Source: Malaya genurostris | Taxonomy: Eukaryota > Arthropoda > Insecta > Diptera > Culicidae | Assembly: GCF_030247185.1 (NCBI RefSeq) | Contig: NC_080570.1 | Coordinates: forward strand, 160,926,882-160,990,881 | Reading direction: 5' to 3' | DNA length: 64,000 nucleotides | Part shown: in pieces, positions 12,163 to 23,938 of the stretch | Numbering within the stretch: the first letter of the stretch is position 1 | Layout: each line of letters starts with the position of its first letter | Notes under the pieces: generated by a model | Databases searched by the model: none | What the model was told of the DNA's origin: nothing | Seen by the model: only the letters and a program-made list of their open reading frames with translations | Translations under genes and position numbers: made by a program

Positions 12163-14461
12163 GACTTTATACTGAACTGTAGATGTGGAACAATGAACAT
12201 CGTCTGTTGAAATATGATTCGGATACTTGGTGCATTTCAAACGGTAGTAGAGAAGTATGATCACGTGAAAGGAAAGTTTAAACCCCGAAGCTATTAATCT
12301 GAACTGATGCTGAAGTCAACATAATTTTGAATGCAGGTTCTGCTCCATTGATGGTAACTGTCATATCCCATAGTAATTAGAAGGTAAAAAAAAACAACTG
12401 ACAAAAGACCAAGATTCTCCGGCCCTGGAGGCGTAAAATTAATTAACAATCTCAAACAGAATCTTTGCTCAATTAAGTGCAGAACCGATGCGTGGAGTCA
12501 AAGTCAATCTGTTCAATTCATCCCGTAGCTGTGATGCTGAGGACATCTGCAATCCATTTTTATGTAAAACAAAGGCAGTAATCTCTTGGCTGTTGAACGA
12601 TATAATTTCATGTTTAAAATAGTAATTACAAGACTGGTCCCTACAGCCCATCACTAGCTCTTTCTTAGTACATTCTCCATGATAGATATTGGGAGGTAGA
12701 TAATGTTAGTTAAATAACTGCTAGATTGACGTAAGAGTTCATCTGGGATAAATAAAAATGCAGTCTCTATACTAGTCTGCATTTTACCTTTCTAGATGAT
12801 TATTTGGGCTCTGAAAAGAACCGTTTGAGACATTGGAATCAATGATTTCCTTCAAATGCTAATATCGATCTAAAAACTGCCCCGCAACAGAACTGCTCAC
12901 AGTGCGGATTGATGTCACACTGAAGCGATGTTTGCGAAAAGCTCCCTTGAGATGAGGCTGCTCTTTCAATCTCATCAAAATGATCAGTCCTGACGGGCGC
13001 AAAAAATGTAGCATTGAAATTTTTGATGTTGATTACTTCTTCATTTCGGATTTACAAATTTCAGCGAAAAAAAAACAAAACCGTATTTGCACCAAAATTT
13101 TTTAAATCAAACCTGGAGGGATTTCGAAACGCTCTCGATGTGAGAAATTCTGGACCTACTAGTCGTATGCATACGAGAAAAACAAACCGAAACGTGAACA
13201 ATGAAGGAAAACAGTCCACTAACCGACCCTTCTAAGGGCTCCAAATGTTAATTAAAGACTTATAAAGATTACATCAGAAATAACAATTATCAGTTTAGTG
13301 CAAATCTAGAATAAGAGCAAATAAAACCAACATTCGTTTGAGAAAAATGCACCAAATTGTTTTCAAGTGTAGCGAATTCCACAATTCGGGCCTTCTGAAA
13401 GCCTGAAAGCAATCCCGTACAACATTTTGATAGTTTTTTTTTCACTAAAACATGCAAATCCAAAATGAAATTAAAACATCAAAATCCTATATGTTATGTT
13501 GACGTTTTTATGGCTGTTAGGACAGTCCATTTGCCGAAAAGTGCAAACGAAATCACGTAAAAAGAAAACCCTTCAAAAAAACTGCTTCAGTATTGAATCA
13601 ATCTGCACTGTGAGCAGTTCTGCTGCAAGACGATCGCAGTGTGAGTTTCGTTTCGAACAAGAGCGATTGCATCATCATCCGTTTGATTGCAGGTCGTTTG
13701 CATTCGAGAAAAATACACTCGATAGTAAACGACGGAGAAAAATAAATTATTCGCCCCATCTAACGACTGCAAATGATTCCCAAAGGAGTATTAGAATTAT
13801 TTTTCTACTGAATTATGTAAATCGGTAGTAAAAATAATCCGTTTGGAGAAAATTTGTAGTAAAATAATCTGTTTAGTGCACCGTTCGGAATGCAAATTCG
13901 TACCAAACGAGTACAAAAGCAAACTTAAACTGCCGCCATGCTTCCTTGCACACCAACACAATCGAAACCAAAAGGTCCTTTTCAGAACTCTAAAATCTCA
14001 AGTGATTCTCTTCAAGACTCCAAAATCCTAATTTTTCAGGACCCCAAAAATGACACGAACTTAGAAAATTCAAAATATCTGCAGCAAGACCTTGATTAGA
14101 TCTGTCACGTATTTACACGCAGCTCAAATGCAGTCCTACATCAATCTCGTGGTTGTCTCTGGAATTTTCGAATCCTAGCTTTATTTCGTTATATTTTCAG
14201 TATTTATTTTACGCACTACATGTTCAGACGGAACACTATACACATTGAATACAAGATAGGAAGGTGTTGGAATAGCTCAAATGTCAGTTCTTGTCGTTTT
14301 CATTTCAGTTTGTCTGATATTACCTCCCGCTCTTTTCATTCAGTTTAAGTCGTACTATGGTGTAAGTGCATCATTGAAAATTCTGAAAGTAAACGTTACA
14401 TTTTTGGCAGCAGGCTGTCGAGAAAATATCGATTTATTTTGTATTATTTTGGAGTGATACG
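12163..14461. other. Intergenic, no gene recognised
   Basis: AT-rich with scattered short frames (13014-13235, 13496-13828) of skewed composition that match nothing I know. Text at 13010-13060 and 13320-13390 loosely resembles internal parts of the HINE-like family (near 16290-16400). A third, degraded copy of the GGCAGCCGG hairpin motif lies at 14408-14427. Confidence 0.45.
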
Positions 14462-14660
14462 TAACCTATTAGGAATCAGAACTAATTAGCTCAAGTGGCA
14501 CGTTCCCCTAGTTATTTGGAGCTTTGTGCCTTGCCGTGGTGTCTCATCATCTTCCGGATTGGGAAGGGAAGGATAAAAGGAACATTGAAGGGACATGTGA
14601 AGTGGGTGAGGTGGGAAAACAACATAAAACATAAAGAAACAAATCATTCTGCGCCCCCGA
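14462..14660 (-). mobile_element. 3' end fragment of a LOA-type LINE
   Basis: Read on the minus strand, this matches the 3' UTR end of the LINE at 27732-29718. The shared text includes 'ggcaaggcacaaa', 'ctccaaata', 'ggggaacgtgcca' and 'ttgagc' followed by 'ttctgattcct'. Only the 3' tail remains. Confidence 0.6.
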
Positions 14661-14764
14661 AAGAAAAGTATTGAACATATAGTAGATTTTCATTATTTAT
14701 TCATAAATGGCAAAAGCCCTTTCTAGTTTATTCTTTACAATAACACCACCAATCGTATTTGATT

Positions 14765-15735
14765 AAAGACTGTTCCAGGAAGTATGGACGCACTTTGATT
14801 TCGCTGTAAATAATTCACAAGTGTTAGATATTCAAATTTTATTCGATATACTGATAATATTAGACTACAATAGAATATTATTCTCAACATTTGCTACTTA
14901 GCCATTGTAGACTAGCTGGCGCACCTTGCAAACGTTCCTCATTAAATTCCGTAGACTTCTTGGCGACAAGTTTTGACACTTTTTTGCAATCGTTTTCGAA
15001 CTGTTGAATGGTTCCGGCTGCCGAAAGATGTTTCCTAAGATGTGCCTTCGTTAATACCCAAAATTCCTCAATTGGTCGAAGTTGTGAGCAATTTGGTGGA
15101 TTCATGTCTTTTGGGACGAGTGACATTTTTGGTAGTATACCATTCTACCGTTGATTTCGAGTAGTGGCAAGAAGCAAGATCTACCCAGAAGACAACAGGA
15201 TCCTTGTGGCTTCGAATCATGGGTAGAAGTCGTTTTTGTAAACATTCCTTGATGTATATTTCGCTGTTCATTGAAGCAGTGGTGATGAAGGGTTTCGAAA
15301 TATTACCGCAGCTACAAATTGCTTGCCAGACCATAGCTTTTTTACCAAATTTTTCGACTTTCAGTATACGTTTATCCAACTGAGGGTTAGCAGGACCTTT
15401 TTTTCGACCCATTTTGGTTTATTCTCAAAGGTGTTATCCTCACCGGACTTCCTGATTGAATTTCGCACGGCTTTTTCACATACTCTTACCATTTTTGCTA
15501 TCTTTCTCAGTGACAGTCCGCGTTTTGTGCACCATTTGTACACAATTTTCCGACGTTATTCTTCTGAAAGTGTACGCATTTCGAAACAAAAACTAATGAA
15601 AACGAATAAACAACTGCACAAGTGGTTAGAGAAGAGTGTAAACAACAGGACGCAGCCATAAAAATTGACAGATTCTGATTCATTGCGAAATGGCAGCGGT
15701 TTTTGGTTGCGGCCATACTTTCTGGGACAGTCTTT
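14765..15735 (-). mobile_element. Decayed Tc1/mariner-superfamily element of DD37E type
   Basis: Inverted repeats of about 27 bp bound it: 14765-14791 and 15709-15735, both of the form AAAGACTGT[TC]CCAG[GA]AAGTATGG on their own strand. The left flank offers a TA; the right TA is not intact, so the target duplication is only partly visible. At about 970 bp it is shorter than a full element (about 1.3 kb), consistent with an internal deletion. Confidence 0.75.
14884..15580 (-). pseudogene. DD37E mariner-like transposase, frameshifted and deleted
   Basis: The frame starts at an ATG near 15580 (MRTLSEE) and meets a stop at once. The helix-turn-helix text follows (YKWCTKRGLSLRKIAKMV). A shift leads into the catalytic region: KFGKKAMVWQAICSCG, then VVFWVDLASCHYSKS holding the second Asp. 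A one-base shift near 15125 leads to PKDMNPPNC and QLRPIEEFW with the Glu. Counting across the shift gives 37 residues between Asp and Glu, the DD37E signature described for mosquito ITmD37E elements. The segment that should hold the first Asp is missing between KRILK and VEKFGKK. The product cannot be active. Confidence 0.75.
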
Positions 15736-15819
15736 GTTGTTATATGTTGAAAAACAGACGTCCACAAAAAACTTCACTATGCCGGGAAATACGCATTATT
15801 TAGTCATAGTAGATCTGAA

Positions 15820-15975
15820 CCTCGTGCTTGGTGGTTCAATACGCAGAGCGCTGTTCCTACAAATCAGTTGTATGTTCGAACATCGACTTGAAAGGATTTT
15901 CAGTGTCAATAGGATCGCAGCACTAGCGATGCAACGATGAAGATGAACTTAACGAGGCTGTTGTTGCTAATAAGT
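15820..15975 (+). repeat. tRNA-derived SINE copy
   Basis: Shares a pol III-type head (GGTTCAATACGCAGAGCGC, B-box-like TGTTCGAACAT) and the core AGTGTCAATAGGATCGCAGC with the copy at 54915-55128. The two copies are diverged and lie in opposite orientations. Confidence 0.65.
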
Positions 15976-16130
15976 AGCTGATTAGTTAAGGTAATTTTAA
16001 ATTTTTGCTCAATATATTTTTATTTTTCGAGTTTTCCGCTAAGTTCGCATGAATTTATCCATTGGGTTTTGATTTAGTTTTAAGTTTTTTTTGTGAGGGG
16101 TGCTTCGTTAATTTCATTTGAACTTAAAAA

Positions 16131-16723
16131 GTACGGGTGTGTTATGTCAGAGACATAACTGGATGTCGTTAATACGAATAAAACTGACACAATTTCTTTG
16201 CACTTTCGATTCCGAGTTGATAGTTGATTGATTGTGTGAATTGCGAAACTTTCCCCCTTTTCACTACTAAGATTTTCAACGAGTTTTGATGTCGATTATC
16301 TCATTTCGGATTTGCATATTTCATTGAAAGAAACTATGAAGGTGCTGTACAGAATTCATTTCTGCCTTTTAGAAGGACCAAATTGTGGAATTCTCTACGA
16401 TATTTAGCACAGTTCGGAACATTTATCTCGAGCAATTTTCGGAACATTTATTCGAACGATTTTCGAAAAACCCAAGCAAAAGTAAAGAGTTTTCCGCGCT
16501 GTTTTGAAATTTTCAGAAAACTTAATTTTTGAGTTGTTTGTGGTTTTCCCACACTGTTCAAAATATTATCCTAAATTCCTGATCATATTTTTGATGAAAT
16601 AGTGAAAGAATTATGTTGCTGCCATTAATACAAGTCGAGATATTCACGATTAAGTTCTGCCCATTCTTCCATATGGCTAATTTTGAAAAGGCGCCCCATA
16701 GTAAAGTAAGTCGTATTCACGAC
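16131..16723 (-). mobile_element. HINE-like (Helentron-associated) element, 593 bp
   Basis: Complete copy on the minus strand. The 5' end at 16723 carries the subterminal repeat GTCGTGAATACGA followed by CTTACTTTACTATGG. The 3' end at 16131 carries an inverted copy of that motif (here GTCGTTAATACGA on +), then the hairpin ATGTC-TC-TGACAT and the terminal CACCCGTAC next to T (A on +). No target duplication is seen. A second 3' end of the same family (ACGGGTGAGTAATGTCACAG) starts only about 10 bp away at 16734. Confidence 0.6.
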
Positions 16724-18133
16724 AAAAATAAAAGACGGGTGAGTAATGTCACAGACATAACGGGAAGACTTGTGCTGCTTCGTTTCCAGAATTGTAACGA
16801 TGCATTTATACTAAAGATTGAAGAGCCAAATTGTGGTATATTCTACGATATTAAACACTGTTCGGAGCATTTTGCTTGAACGCGAAGCAGTCAGAGTACT
16901 CATGGTTTGGCGATTCATTTCAAATTCGCGATTCGAGTGTGTGAAAAAAACTAAAAAAGTTTTGCTTCCGACCTAAATTTGGTCTCATTTATCTTATTCT
17001 TTGTGCATTTTCTCCAATTCGGACAAACACAAATTCCCACTACGGGTGCATAGTTTCTGGTAAATTTCCAGATTGAATTTCGATTCCGCATTTAAAGATC
17101 AACACCGCCTGAAACTAGGAAAAGCTACCGCAGCAATAACCAATATGATGGAGAAATTTCACCACTGAAGGTGGCCACACCATCCACCTGTTGGACCACG
17201 TCCTCTGGCCAGCCCTAACGGCAACATCGGGCAAATAAAAATGTCAATTGCCAAAGGCGAAACGGTCCATTTCATAAATTCAATGAATGAAAGCTGTCAC
17301 TGATATGTGCTGCGATTCATTATTATTTACGGTTACGATTTTCCCGCCCGGGCGTTCGGTGGTCGTTCGAGAGCTTGTAGTGAAAATTTACGTGCAAAGT
17401 TTCGACGAATGTAACAAAACAACAACCCGAACAGTAACGGTATCAATACTGAGAGGGTCATTAGAGAAAATGATGAACGTAAGCGATCCCAAGTTGCCGC
17501 TTTGTTTTAGTTTGCATCCACAGGAAAATTATGTTGTTTGTGTTACGCGTTAGTACGTAATGCGTTGATGTTATCGGGAAAAGTTTAATTTACATTTGGG
17601 GAAGCAAGAAGCAGATCACCAAAGTTTAATTCAACTTCGGTAACAAAAATCTGTGCTGAACATTTTGATTGGCATTTCCAGTCGATTACACTTGTTCGAA
17701 AATAATATTTTTGGCGATAATAAAAGCCAAGCTTCGCACCGGTAGTCGTTTAATGAAGAAACTTTTCGGTGTAAAGTCGACGCTTTCCCGTGAAAAAAAA
17801 AGAAAAACGAATATCCCAACTTCTAATTCACGGTAAATCGATTTTGCTTCATGCCGGAATACGTGCACCACTCGCACCGCCCCACCCCGGTCCAGTGTTA
17901 ACGCGAAGCACCTTACGGCAAACAATTTTTTACCGCAGCTTTTCCCCACAGGCCATTTCATCCGCAGCCAGCTTCCCCGGTCGAATGCATGCAATACGGC
18001 ACTGAATTCTAATGGATTAAATTTTTCCTACGGCAGTAGGCTTTGCCCGGAGGAAAGCAAACAATCAGATGGTGGTGATATTTTTTGACTCAATATTGGC
18101 AAGTGTCAGTTTTCCCGGTCATTTACCCTGCTG
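16724..18133. other. Partial second HINE-like copy, then intergenic DNA
   Basis: 16734-16880 begins with a diverged family 3' end and continues with text like 16370-16440. Beyond 16900 I recognise nothing. 17287-17553 and 17686-18005 contain open frames in GC-richer DNA with no known motif. Confidence 0.45.
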
Positions 18134-18136
18134 TTA

Positions 18137-19543
18137 TAGCCTGTCCGCACTATACCGGGACGACCGGGACGGGACCGTCCGGGACTATCCGGGACGTTTT
18201 TTTTCCTCATCGGCGATGACTGAGCTGCCGGCGTGTGCATGTATTGGAATCCCGGACCCGGCATAAAATCCATTTGCTTGCCGCCGATATTCCTCACCGA
18301 GTTTTTCGCACCATGCCGACAGCCCACACAGAAAGAGAGTGAATTGAGAGAGCAAGAGCGAAAGGAAGACCGAAATGAATCCAAATCGTTTCATTAATAT
18401 TTCTTAGCTTAATTGATTGATTGATTTAGTTAATCATCAAGAGTCCTTACAATCGAGTAATGTCATTATAATTAGCCATTACATTACATTTTATGATGGT
18501 GATTTTTAAATTATTGCTACTCATTACATATTGAATTACACTACAGATCCTCGTCTATGGTCCCCTATTGATTATGTTATCATTGAATTAAATAGAAATG
18601 TTCATGGTTCATTGTACATCTATTCGAAAAACTATTTTAAATAGAATAAATAAATGGTAGTTCAGTCTTATTATTATTGAAAGGTTTGGTCTGAAGGAAC
18701 TAGGCTTATTTTGATTTACAGCAGCGCCGCTTTTACGTAATAATGGGCTCGGGAGCAACATATATTTGTGTGCTTATTACTAAGACCGTGGACACGTGCC
18801 CCACTGTCTCTCTTATTATTGTTATTATTAGAGATTGGAATTAATATGAAACAACGCAAGAAACAAGTACGATGTTTTACTTCAATTCGAATCCACTGCC
18901 ATACATTATTAATAAAGCTATAAAGTGATAATGTGACGAAACTTCTTTACAAGCACAGTTACTTGTTGTATCTGAGATGTTTTAATAAATGTACTTATAG
19001 AGACAATGGGTATTTTTAACAATGGAGACGTACACTAAACATGAGGATTTAATTTAACCATATATTATGATTTTAAATTTTTTATTTTAATAAATGTTTA
19101 TTGTTTGATTTATGAATAGAAGCTCTAGACTTAAGTAAAAAGAGGTGCGTGACAAACGAAGATTTTTACCCGCGAAGGAGAGGATTTGGAGGCAGCCAAC
19201 GGGTAGATTTAGTTCATTCCACTAACTAGCGTCTTGACTCGTACTATGGCAGCAGTTTTGGTATTTCAGGTAGCCTTAAAAAAAACTGTTACATCCGGCA
19301 ACTCTAGGAAGCCAGAAATACTTCTAGATTAGTATGCGGTGCAAACGGCTGTTTGAAATCGATTTATTTTCCCAATATTTCTCTGTATTCAGATGACAAT
19401 GATTTTGCAGGTTTGAGTACAATTGTTTAACGGTTCGCTTCTGAGTTAACCAACCTTGAAGAAGGATAAGGGCCAGACTATGTCAATTTTCAACATTTAG
19501 TACTATTATTAAATTTTCTTTCACTTATTCAAATCAAATTGGA
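18137..19543 (+). repeat. Left arm of 1407-bp inverted repeat
   Basis: Pairs with 20881-22287. The outer ~150 bp is rich in GGGAC/GTCCC motifs (18158-18200), giving extra short palindromes near the tip. Open frames in the arms (e.g. 18106-18384 minus) appear in mirror image in the right arm and look incidental. Confidence 0.9.
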
Positions 19544-19704
19544 TACAGTGGTTCCCCAACCGCCGCTAATAAGAATTAAAACTGATACATTGATGAAAGT
19601 TGTAATAAGCAGACCAAAATACTAGTATCTGCTTCTGTTACATCTGTTGATTATATATAAATATTTCGATTTGCAGTGACTTTAACAGCGAAATATCACA
19701 AGAC

Positions 19705-20019
19705 ATGAACAACACGATTGACACTCCTTATAACTACGACGACACTGACGATAAAGACCCTTACAATAGTTCAATTAATGGAAGCGGAAACAGCGGCGAC
19801 GATAAAAACTCCTACAATACTTCAATCAATGATAAGAAAATATCTGAAAATATCACCATTGACACCAACATTATCACCAATATGAACACGCCTCCAAGTG
19901 AAGTCGTTAAAACAGCATTCAATACCATCAACAACAATTTTATGGAAATAATCAATCCCAGCGACATAACATCCAACTTAAACTATAATCCGTTTTTGAT
20001 TGTTCAGATCTTGTCCTGA
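19705..20019 (+). CDS. Unrecognised Asn/Asp-rich ORF in the Harbinger loop
   Basis: A 104-codon frame starting MNNTIDTPYNYDD. It is dominated by Asn, Asp, Ser, Thr and Ile, with a loose internal repeat of the form D-K-[DN]-(P/S)-Y-N-[ST]-S-I-N. I recognise no domain. A TATA-like stretch (tatataaata) lies about 55 bp upstream. It could be an exon of the element's second gene, or simply AT-rich low-complexity DNA. Confidence 0.25.
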   Translation: MNNTIDTPYNYDDTDDKDPYNSSINGSGNSGDDKNSYNTSINDKKISENITIDTNIITNMNTPPSEVVKTAFNTINNNFMEIINPSDITSNLNYNPFLIVQILS

Positions 20020-20027
20020 ATATGTTT

Positions 20028-20379
20028 TCAACGGGAACGCCTCGTCTCCAACAAGGTGCCTGTATCAGTTCCAGGTAAGATAGAATCTGATGGCATCGCC
20101 AGTCGAAATTTGGAGTCTTCCTTTTTTAGATAAACTTCTAGTTTGCGTAGAAGTAATTCAAAGCAGTGTTGCGTCATCCTGAAGTATTCGTGGAATTTTT
20201 ATCCATCGGCTACAAACTCTTTGAAAAGTGTAGCAAATTCTCCCTCCGTTTCACGTTTCGTCCAAGCTTCATTAACCCACTTCTTTTTTTTAGCAGAGGG
20301 AGTTTGATCCTCATCTTCCTCTTCGTCTTCAAATGCAATAGCCATCATCATAACATCGTCATCAGTGAAGTTCTCCATT
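20028..20379 (-). pseudogene. N-terminal fragment of a Harbinger-type transposase
   Basis: The frame starts at the ATG at 20379 (MENFTDDDVMMMAIAF), runs through an acidic stretch and a KKKK segment, then the WxxRxxxGEFATLFKEF region and, after a stop codon inside VADG*KFHEYF, the text FRMTQHCFELLLRKLEVYL. The order of acidic N-terminus, basic/Trp region and 'KFHEYFRM...CFELLL' helix fits the N-terminus of insect PIF/Harbinger transposases. The frame is lost after about residue 105 and no catalytic DDE domain remains, so this element depends on a transposase made elsewhere. Confidence 0.65.
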
Positions 20380-20880
20380 TTCTACTAACTAAATATTATT
20401 TATCACTTTACGTTAACACTTAACGCTCGTCACTGTATAAGTTTTTACGTCGTCCCTCATGAAATATATCGTATATTAACGCTTCTGATACTTGTTTCAA
20501 ACTACTTTTATTACACCTAACTCAGTCAATAAATAATTGTTGGTAGGTATTCAAACGTTATTGAAAATATAAATATATAGGTACACAGATTCGCTAATTG
20601 ATAGGTAACGAAATTGTGAACGTGGTATAGTGTTCATTTTATCAGGTAACCATTAAACATAATTGATTTTATGTGTCTATAGAGAAGGGCCCATCGAGTC
20701 GAAAATCCGCATGTAGAGCATGTAAAGGACTGACCCGGCTACTTGTACACAAAATAATTTAAAGCAACAAATTTTACAATAAACAATCCACACTCCAAAT
20801 TCTTAACTTATTAAAGCGGTTGGTGGAATGAACTAAATCGCTTTTAAAGAAAAAAATCCATCTATTTTCACTATATTCAG

Positions 20881-22287
20881 TCCAATTTGATTTGAATAAG
20901 TGAAAGAAAATTTAATAATAGTACTAAATGTTGAAAATTGACATAGTCTGGCCCTTATCCTTCTTCAAGGTTGGTTAACTCAGAAGCGAACCGTTAAACA
21001 ATTGTACTCAAACCTGCAAAATCATTGTCATCTGAATACAGAGAAATATTGGGAAAATAAATCGATTTCAAACAGCCGTTTGCACCGCATACTAATCTAG
21101 AAGTATTTCTGGCTTCCTAGAGTTGCCGGATGTAACAGTTTTTTTTAAGGCTACCTGAAATACCAAAACTGCTGCCATAGTACGAGTCAAGACGCTAGTT
21201 AGTGGAATGAACTAAATCTACCCGTTGGCTGCCTCCAAATCCTCTCCTTCGCGGGTAAAAATCTTCGTTTGTCACGCACCTCTTTTTACTTAAGTCTAGA
21301 GCTTCTATTCATAAATCAAACAATAAACATTTATTAAAATAAAAAATTTAAAATCATAATATATGGTTAAATTAAATCCTCATGTTTAGTGTACGTCTCC
21401 ATTGTTAAAAATACCCATTGTCTCTATAAGTACATTTATTAAAACATCTCAGATACAACAAGTAACTGTGCTTGTAAAGAAGTTTCGTCACATTATCACT
21501 TTATAGCTTTATTAATAATGTATGGCAGTGGATTCGAATTGAAGTAAAACATCGTACTTGTTTCTTGCGTTGTTTCATATTAATTCCAATCTCTAATAAT
21601 AACAATAATAAGAGAGACAGTGGGGCACGTGTCCACGGTCTTAGTAATAAGCACACAAATATATGTTGCTCCCGAGCCCATTATTACGTAAAAGCGGCGC
21701 TGCTGTAAATCAAAATAAGCCTAGTTCCTTCAGACCAAACCTTTCAATAATAATAAGACTGAACTACCATTTATTTATTCTATTTAAAATAGTTTTTCGA
21801 ATAGATGTACAATGAACCATGAACATTTCTATTTAATTCAATGATAACATAATCAATTAGGGACCATAGACGAGGATCTGTAGTGTAATTCAATATGTAA
21901 TGAGTAGCAATAATTTAAAAATCACCATCATAAAATGTAATGTAATGGCTAATTATAATGACATTACTCGATTGTAAGGACTCTTGATGATTAACTAAAT
22001 CAATCAATCAATTAAGCTAAGAAATATCAATGAAACGATTTGGATTCATTTCGGTCTTCCTTTCGCTCTTGCTCTCTCAATTCACTCTCTTTCTGTGTGG
22101 GCTGTCGGCATGGTGCGAAAAACTCGGTGAGGAATATCGGCGGCAAGCAAATGGATTTTATGCCGGGTCCGGGATTCCAATACATGCACACGCCGGCAGC
22201 TCAGTCATCGCCGATGAGGAAAAAAAACGTCCCGGATAGTCCCGGACGGTCCCGTCCCGGTCGTCCCGGTATAGTGCGGACAGGCTA
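20881..22287 (-). repeat. Right arm of 1407-bp inverted repeat
   Basis: Inverted partner of 18137-19543; same length to the base. Confidence 0.9.
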
Positions 22288-22290
22288 TTA

Positions 22291-23424
22291 TACTACAGAA
22301 AAGCTCTAAACCGACCCGTTCCGTGTGTGTGGTCTGACAGGCATCAAAACAACAGTAGGTTGGTAACAACAATCAACAGTCAACAAGACCCGATAGGATT
22401 AAAAAACCGGGAAATGGCGTGAGGGGGGGATGAATCATATGTGCGTGTTATTGTTGTTTGTATCCAAGCTGGAATCATAACAAAGTCGTTTCACAAACTC
22501 CCCAAACCCTGGTTAGCAAACAAACGAAATCGTATTCAAACCGATTTGGAGGATTGGTTTGATGACGGTAAAGATGCTTTTAAGCCTCTTCCCGTGATGA
22601 TCGATTTTGTAACCGCCTCTGCGGGTGGCCCGAGTTTGTTTGACTCGTTGGTGATGGGATCCGAACGGGGGAGGTAAACAAACACCGACAATAAAGAAGG
22701 TATTCTATTCGATACGGAATGAAAATGGTCTGCAGAAAGTCTTTTTCGATGCTTGAGCAGCAGTTTTTAATCATCTAGTTGCATGACAATGGTATAGAAT
22801 TCCGTATCTTTCGGTTTTCAGTCTCTGCAACCCTGTCGTCACATGTGCAATCGTTTTCAATTGAATGCACTTAACAAAGGCACATTCCCGCTTCATTGCA
22901 TCTACTTTATATCTTAACGTCAATGTACGTCGCAGTCAGAAGTTTCCTTGAGTGATTTTTCGTAATCTAACAAAATGCTGAATTTAGTTTAACAGGAAAG
23001 TTTATTTGGGATAAGCTTATCGGTTTCCAAACAATTTTGAGCCAAATTTAGAATTCCGTTTTTTGTCATTGTCGGTCTAAATAACGGACTGAAATGTTAA
23101 ACACACTTCACCCTATAGCTCTAGAACCGAAAGTCGGATCCGGACAAAATTCAATAGTAGCCCATGGGACTATATCACCAGAAATCGGCGTCATTTCCGG
23201 TTTCGTAGTTTTTTCTGGTGCTTCCGGAACCGAAAACAGAACCGGTATATGTATTTGGTCATCAACTAACCAGACCTGAAGAAATATACGGTTAGTTGAA
23301 AGTATTTTACTAGGTTTTCTATGGTTATTAACGGAAACATGCTCTTGAAATTTAAATGTTTAACCTTAGTCTTCCATTCCGCAACCGGAAATCGTATCAC
23401 TACGATTTTCACCACTTTTTGGAA
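22291..23424. other. Intergenic, with one ~160-bp repeat fragment
   Basis: 23100-23170 is a piece of the GGAACCGGAAGTC unit ('agaaccgaaagtcggatccgg'-like text). The rest, including the frame 22441-22677, shows no recognisable gene. Confidence 0.45.
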
Positions 23425-23931
23425 CATTTTTCTCGATCGAATTGTTGTACAGCAGCAGATATTTTGTTCTCTTCCTCAGAACGCGTTCTGATTGGCTGGT
23501 GTTGACATGGGTCAAATAAAATAGGTTTTCCAATAGTGTACTATTAAAATACTTCAATGCTTTTGCTATACACATTTAAGTTGAAAAATTTCGAATCTAA
23601 TGGTAGTTAGATTATATAAATCCTTCTACAGATCACTGAGCTATGATCTTTCAAAATACGAGAAAGGCGAACGCGCCTTATGAATTTGATACTCTTTGAT
23701 ACTCGTTTATACCAAACATTTCAGAAAAGTTTAATTTTGAATTATTTGAGATTATGTCACACAACTGAAAATTTTATCATAAAATTATGATCATATTTCC
23801 GATGGCATGTAGTAAAAATTATATTGATTCGTTAGATACAACAAGAGATATTCACGATCAAAAACTTATCACTCTCTCAGAGGGTAAATTTTGAAAAGGC
23901 ACCCCATAGTAAAGTAAGTCGTATTCACGAC
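23425..23931 (-). mobile_element. HINE-like element, variant B, 5' part
   Basis: The 5' end at 23931 (GTCGTGAATACGACTTAC on minus) is followed by variant-specific text that matches 29824-30321 in the opposite orientation at high identity. A family 3' end (GGCGGGTGGGTAATGTCAGA) starts about 8 bp further right at 23939, so copies are joined head to tail. Confidence 0.6.
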
Positions 23932-23938
23932 AATAAAA

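Larger units (their letters stand above)
18134..22290. mobile_element. PIF/Harbinger element with 1.4-kb inverted arms
   Basis: Element 18137-22287 (4151 bp), starting TAGCCTGTCCGC and ending with its reverse complement, flanked by TTA on both sides (18134-18136, 22288-22290). The left arm 18137-19543 and right arm 20881-22287 are each 1407 bp and nearly identical; I found only single-base differences, for example in 'cattaatatttc' versus 'cattgatatttc' when both are read in the same direction. The loop 19544-20880 holds a broken Harbinger-type transposase start. TTA target plus transposase remnant support Harbinger. High arm identity suggests a recent origin or conversion between arms. Confidence 0.85.

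Noticed and set aside
18106..18384. Open frames in the arms of the long inverted repeat (mirror images at 22030-22309)
   Set aside because: They exist twice because the arms are copies of each other, extend across or end at the element boundary, and have no recognisable domain.
18137..22287. Inverted repeat as an assembly artefact
   Set aside because: Bounded exactly by TTA duplications, with single-base differences between arms and a transposase remnant in the loop, it behaves as a transposon; long reads would still be decisive.
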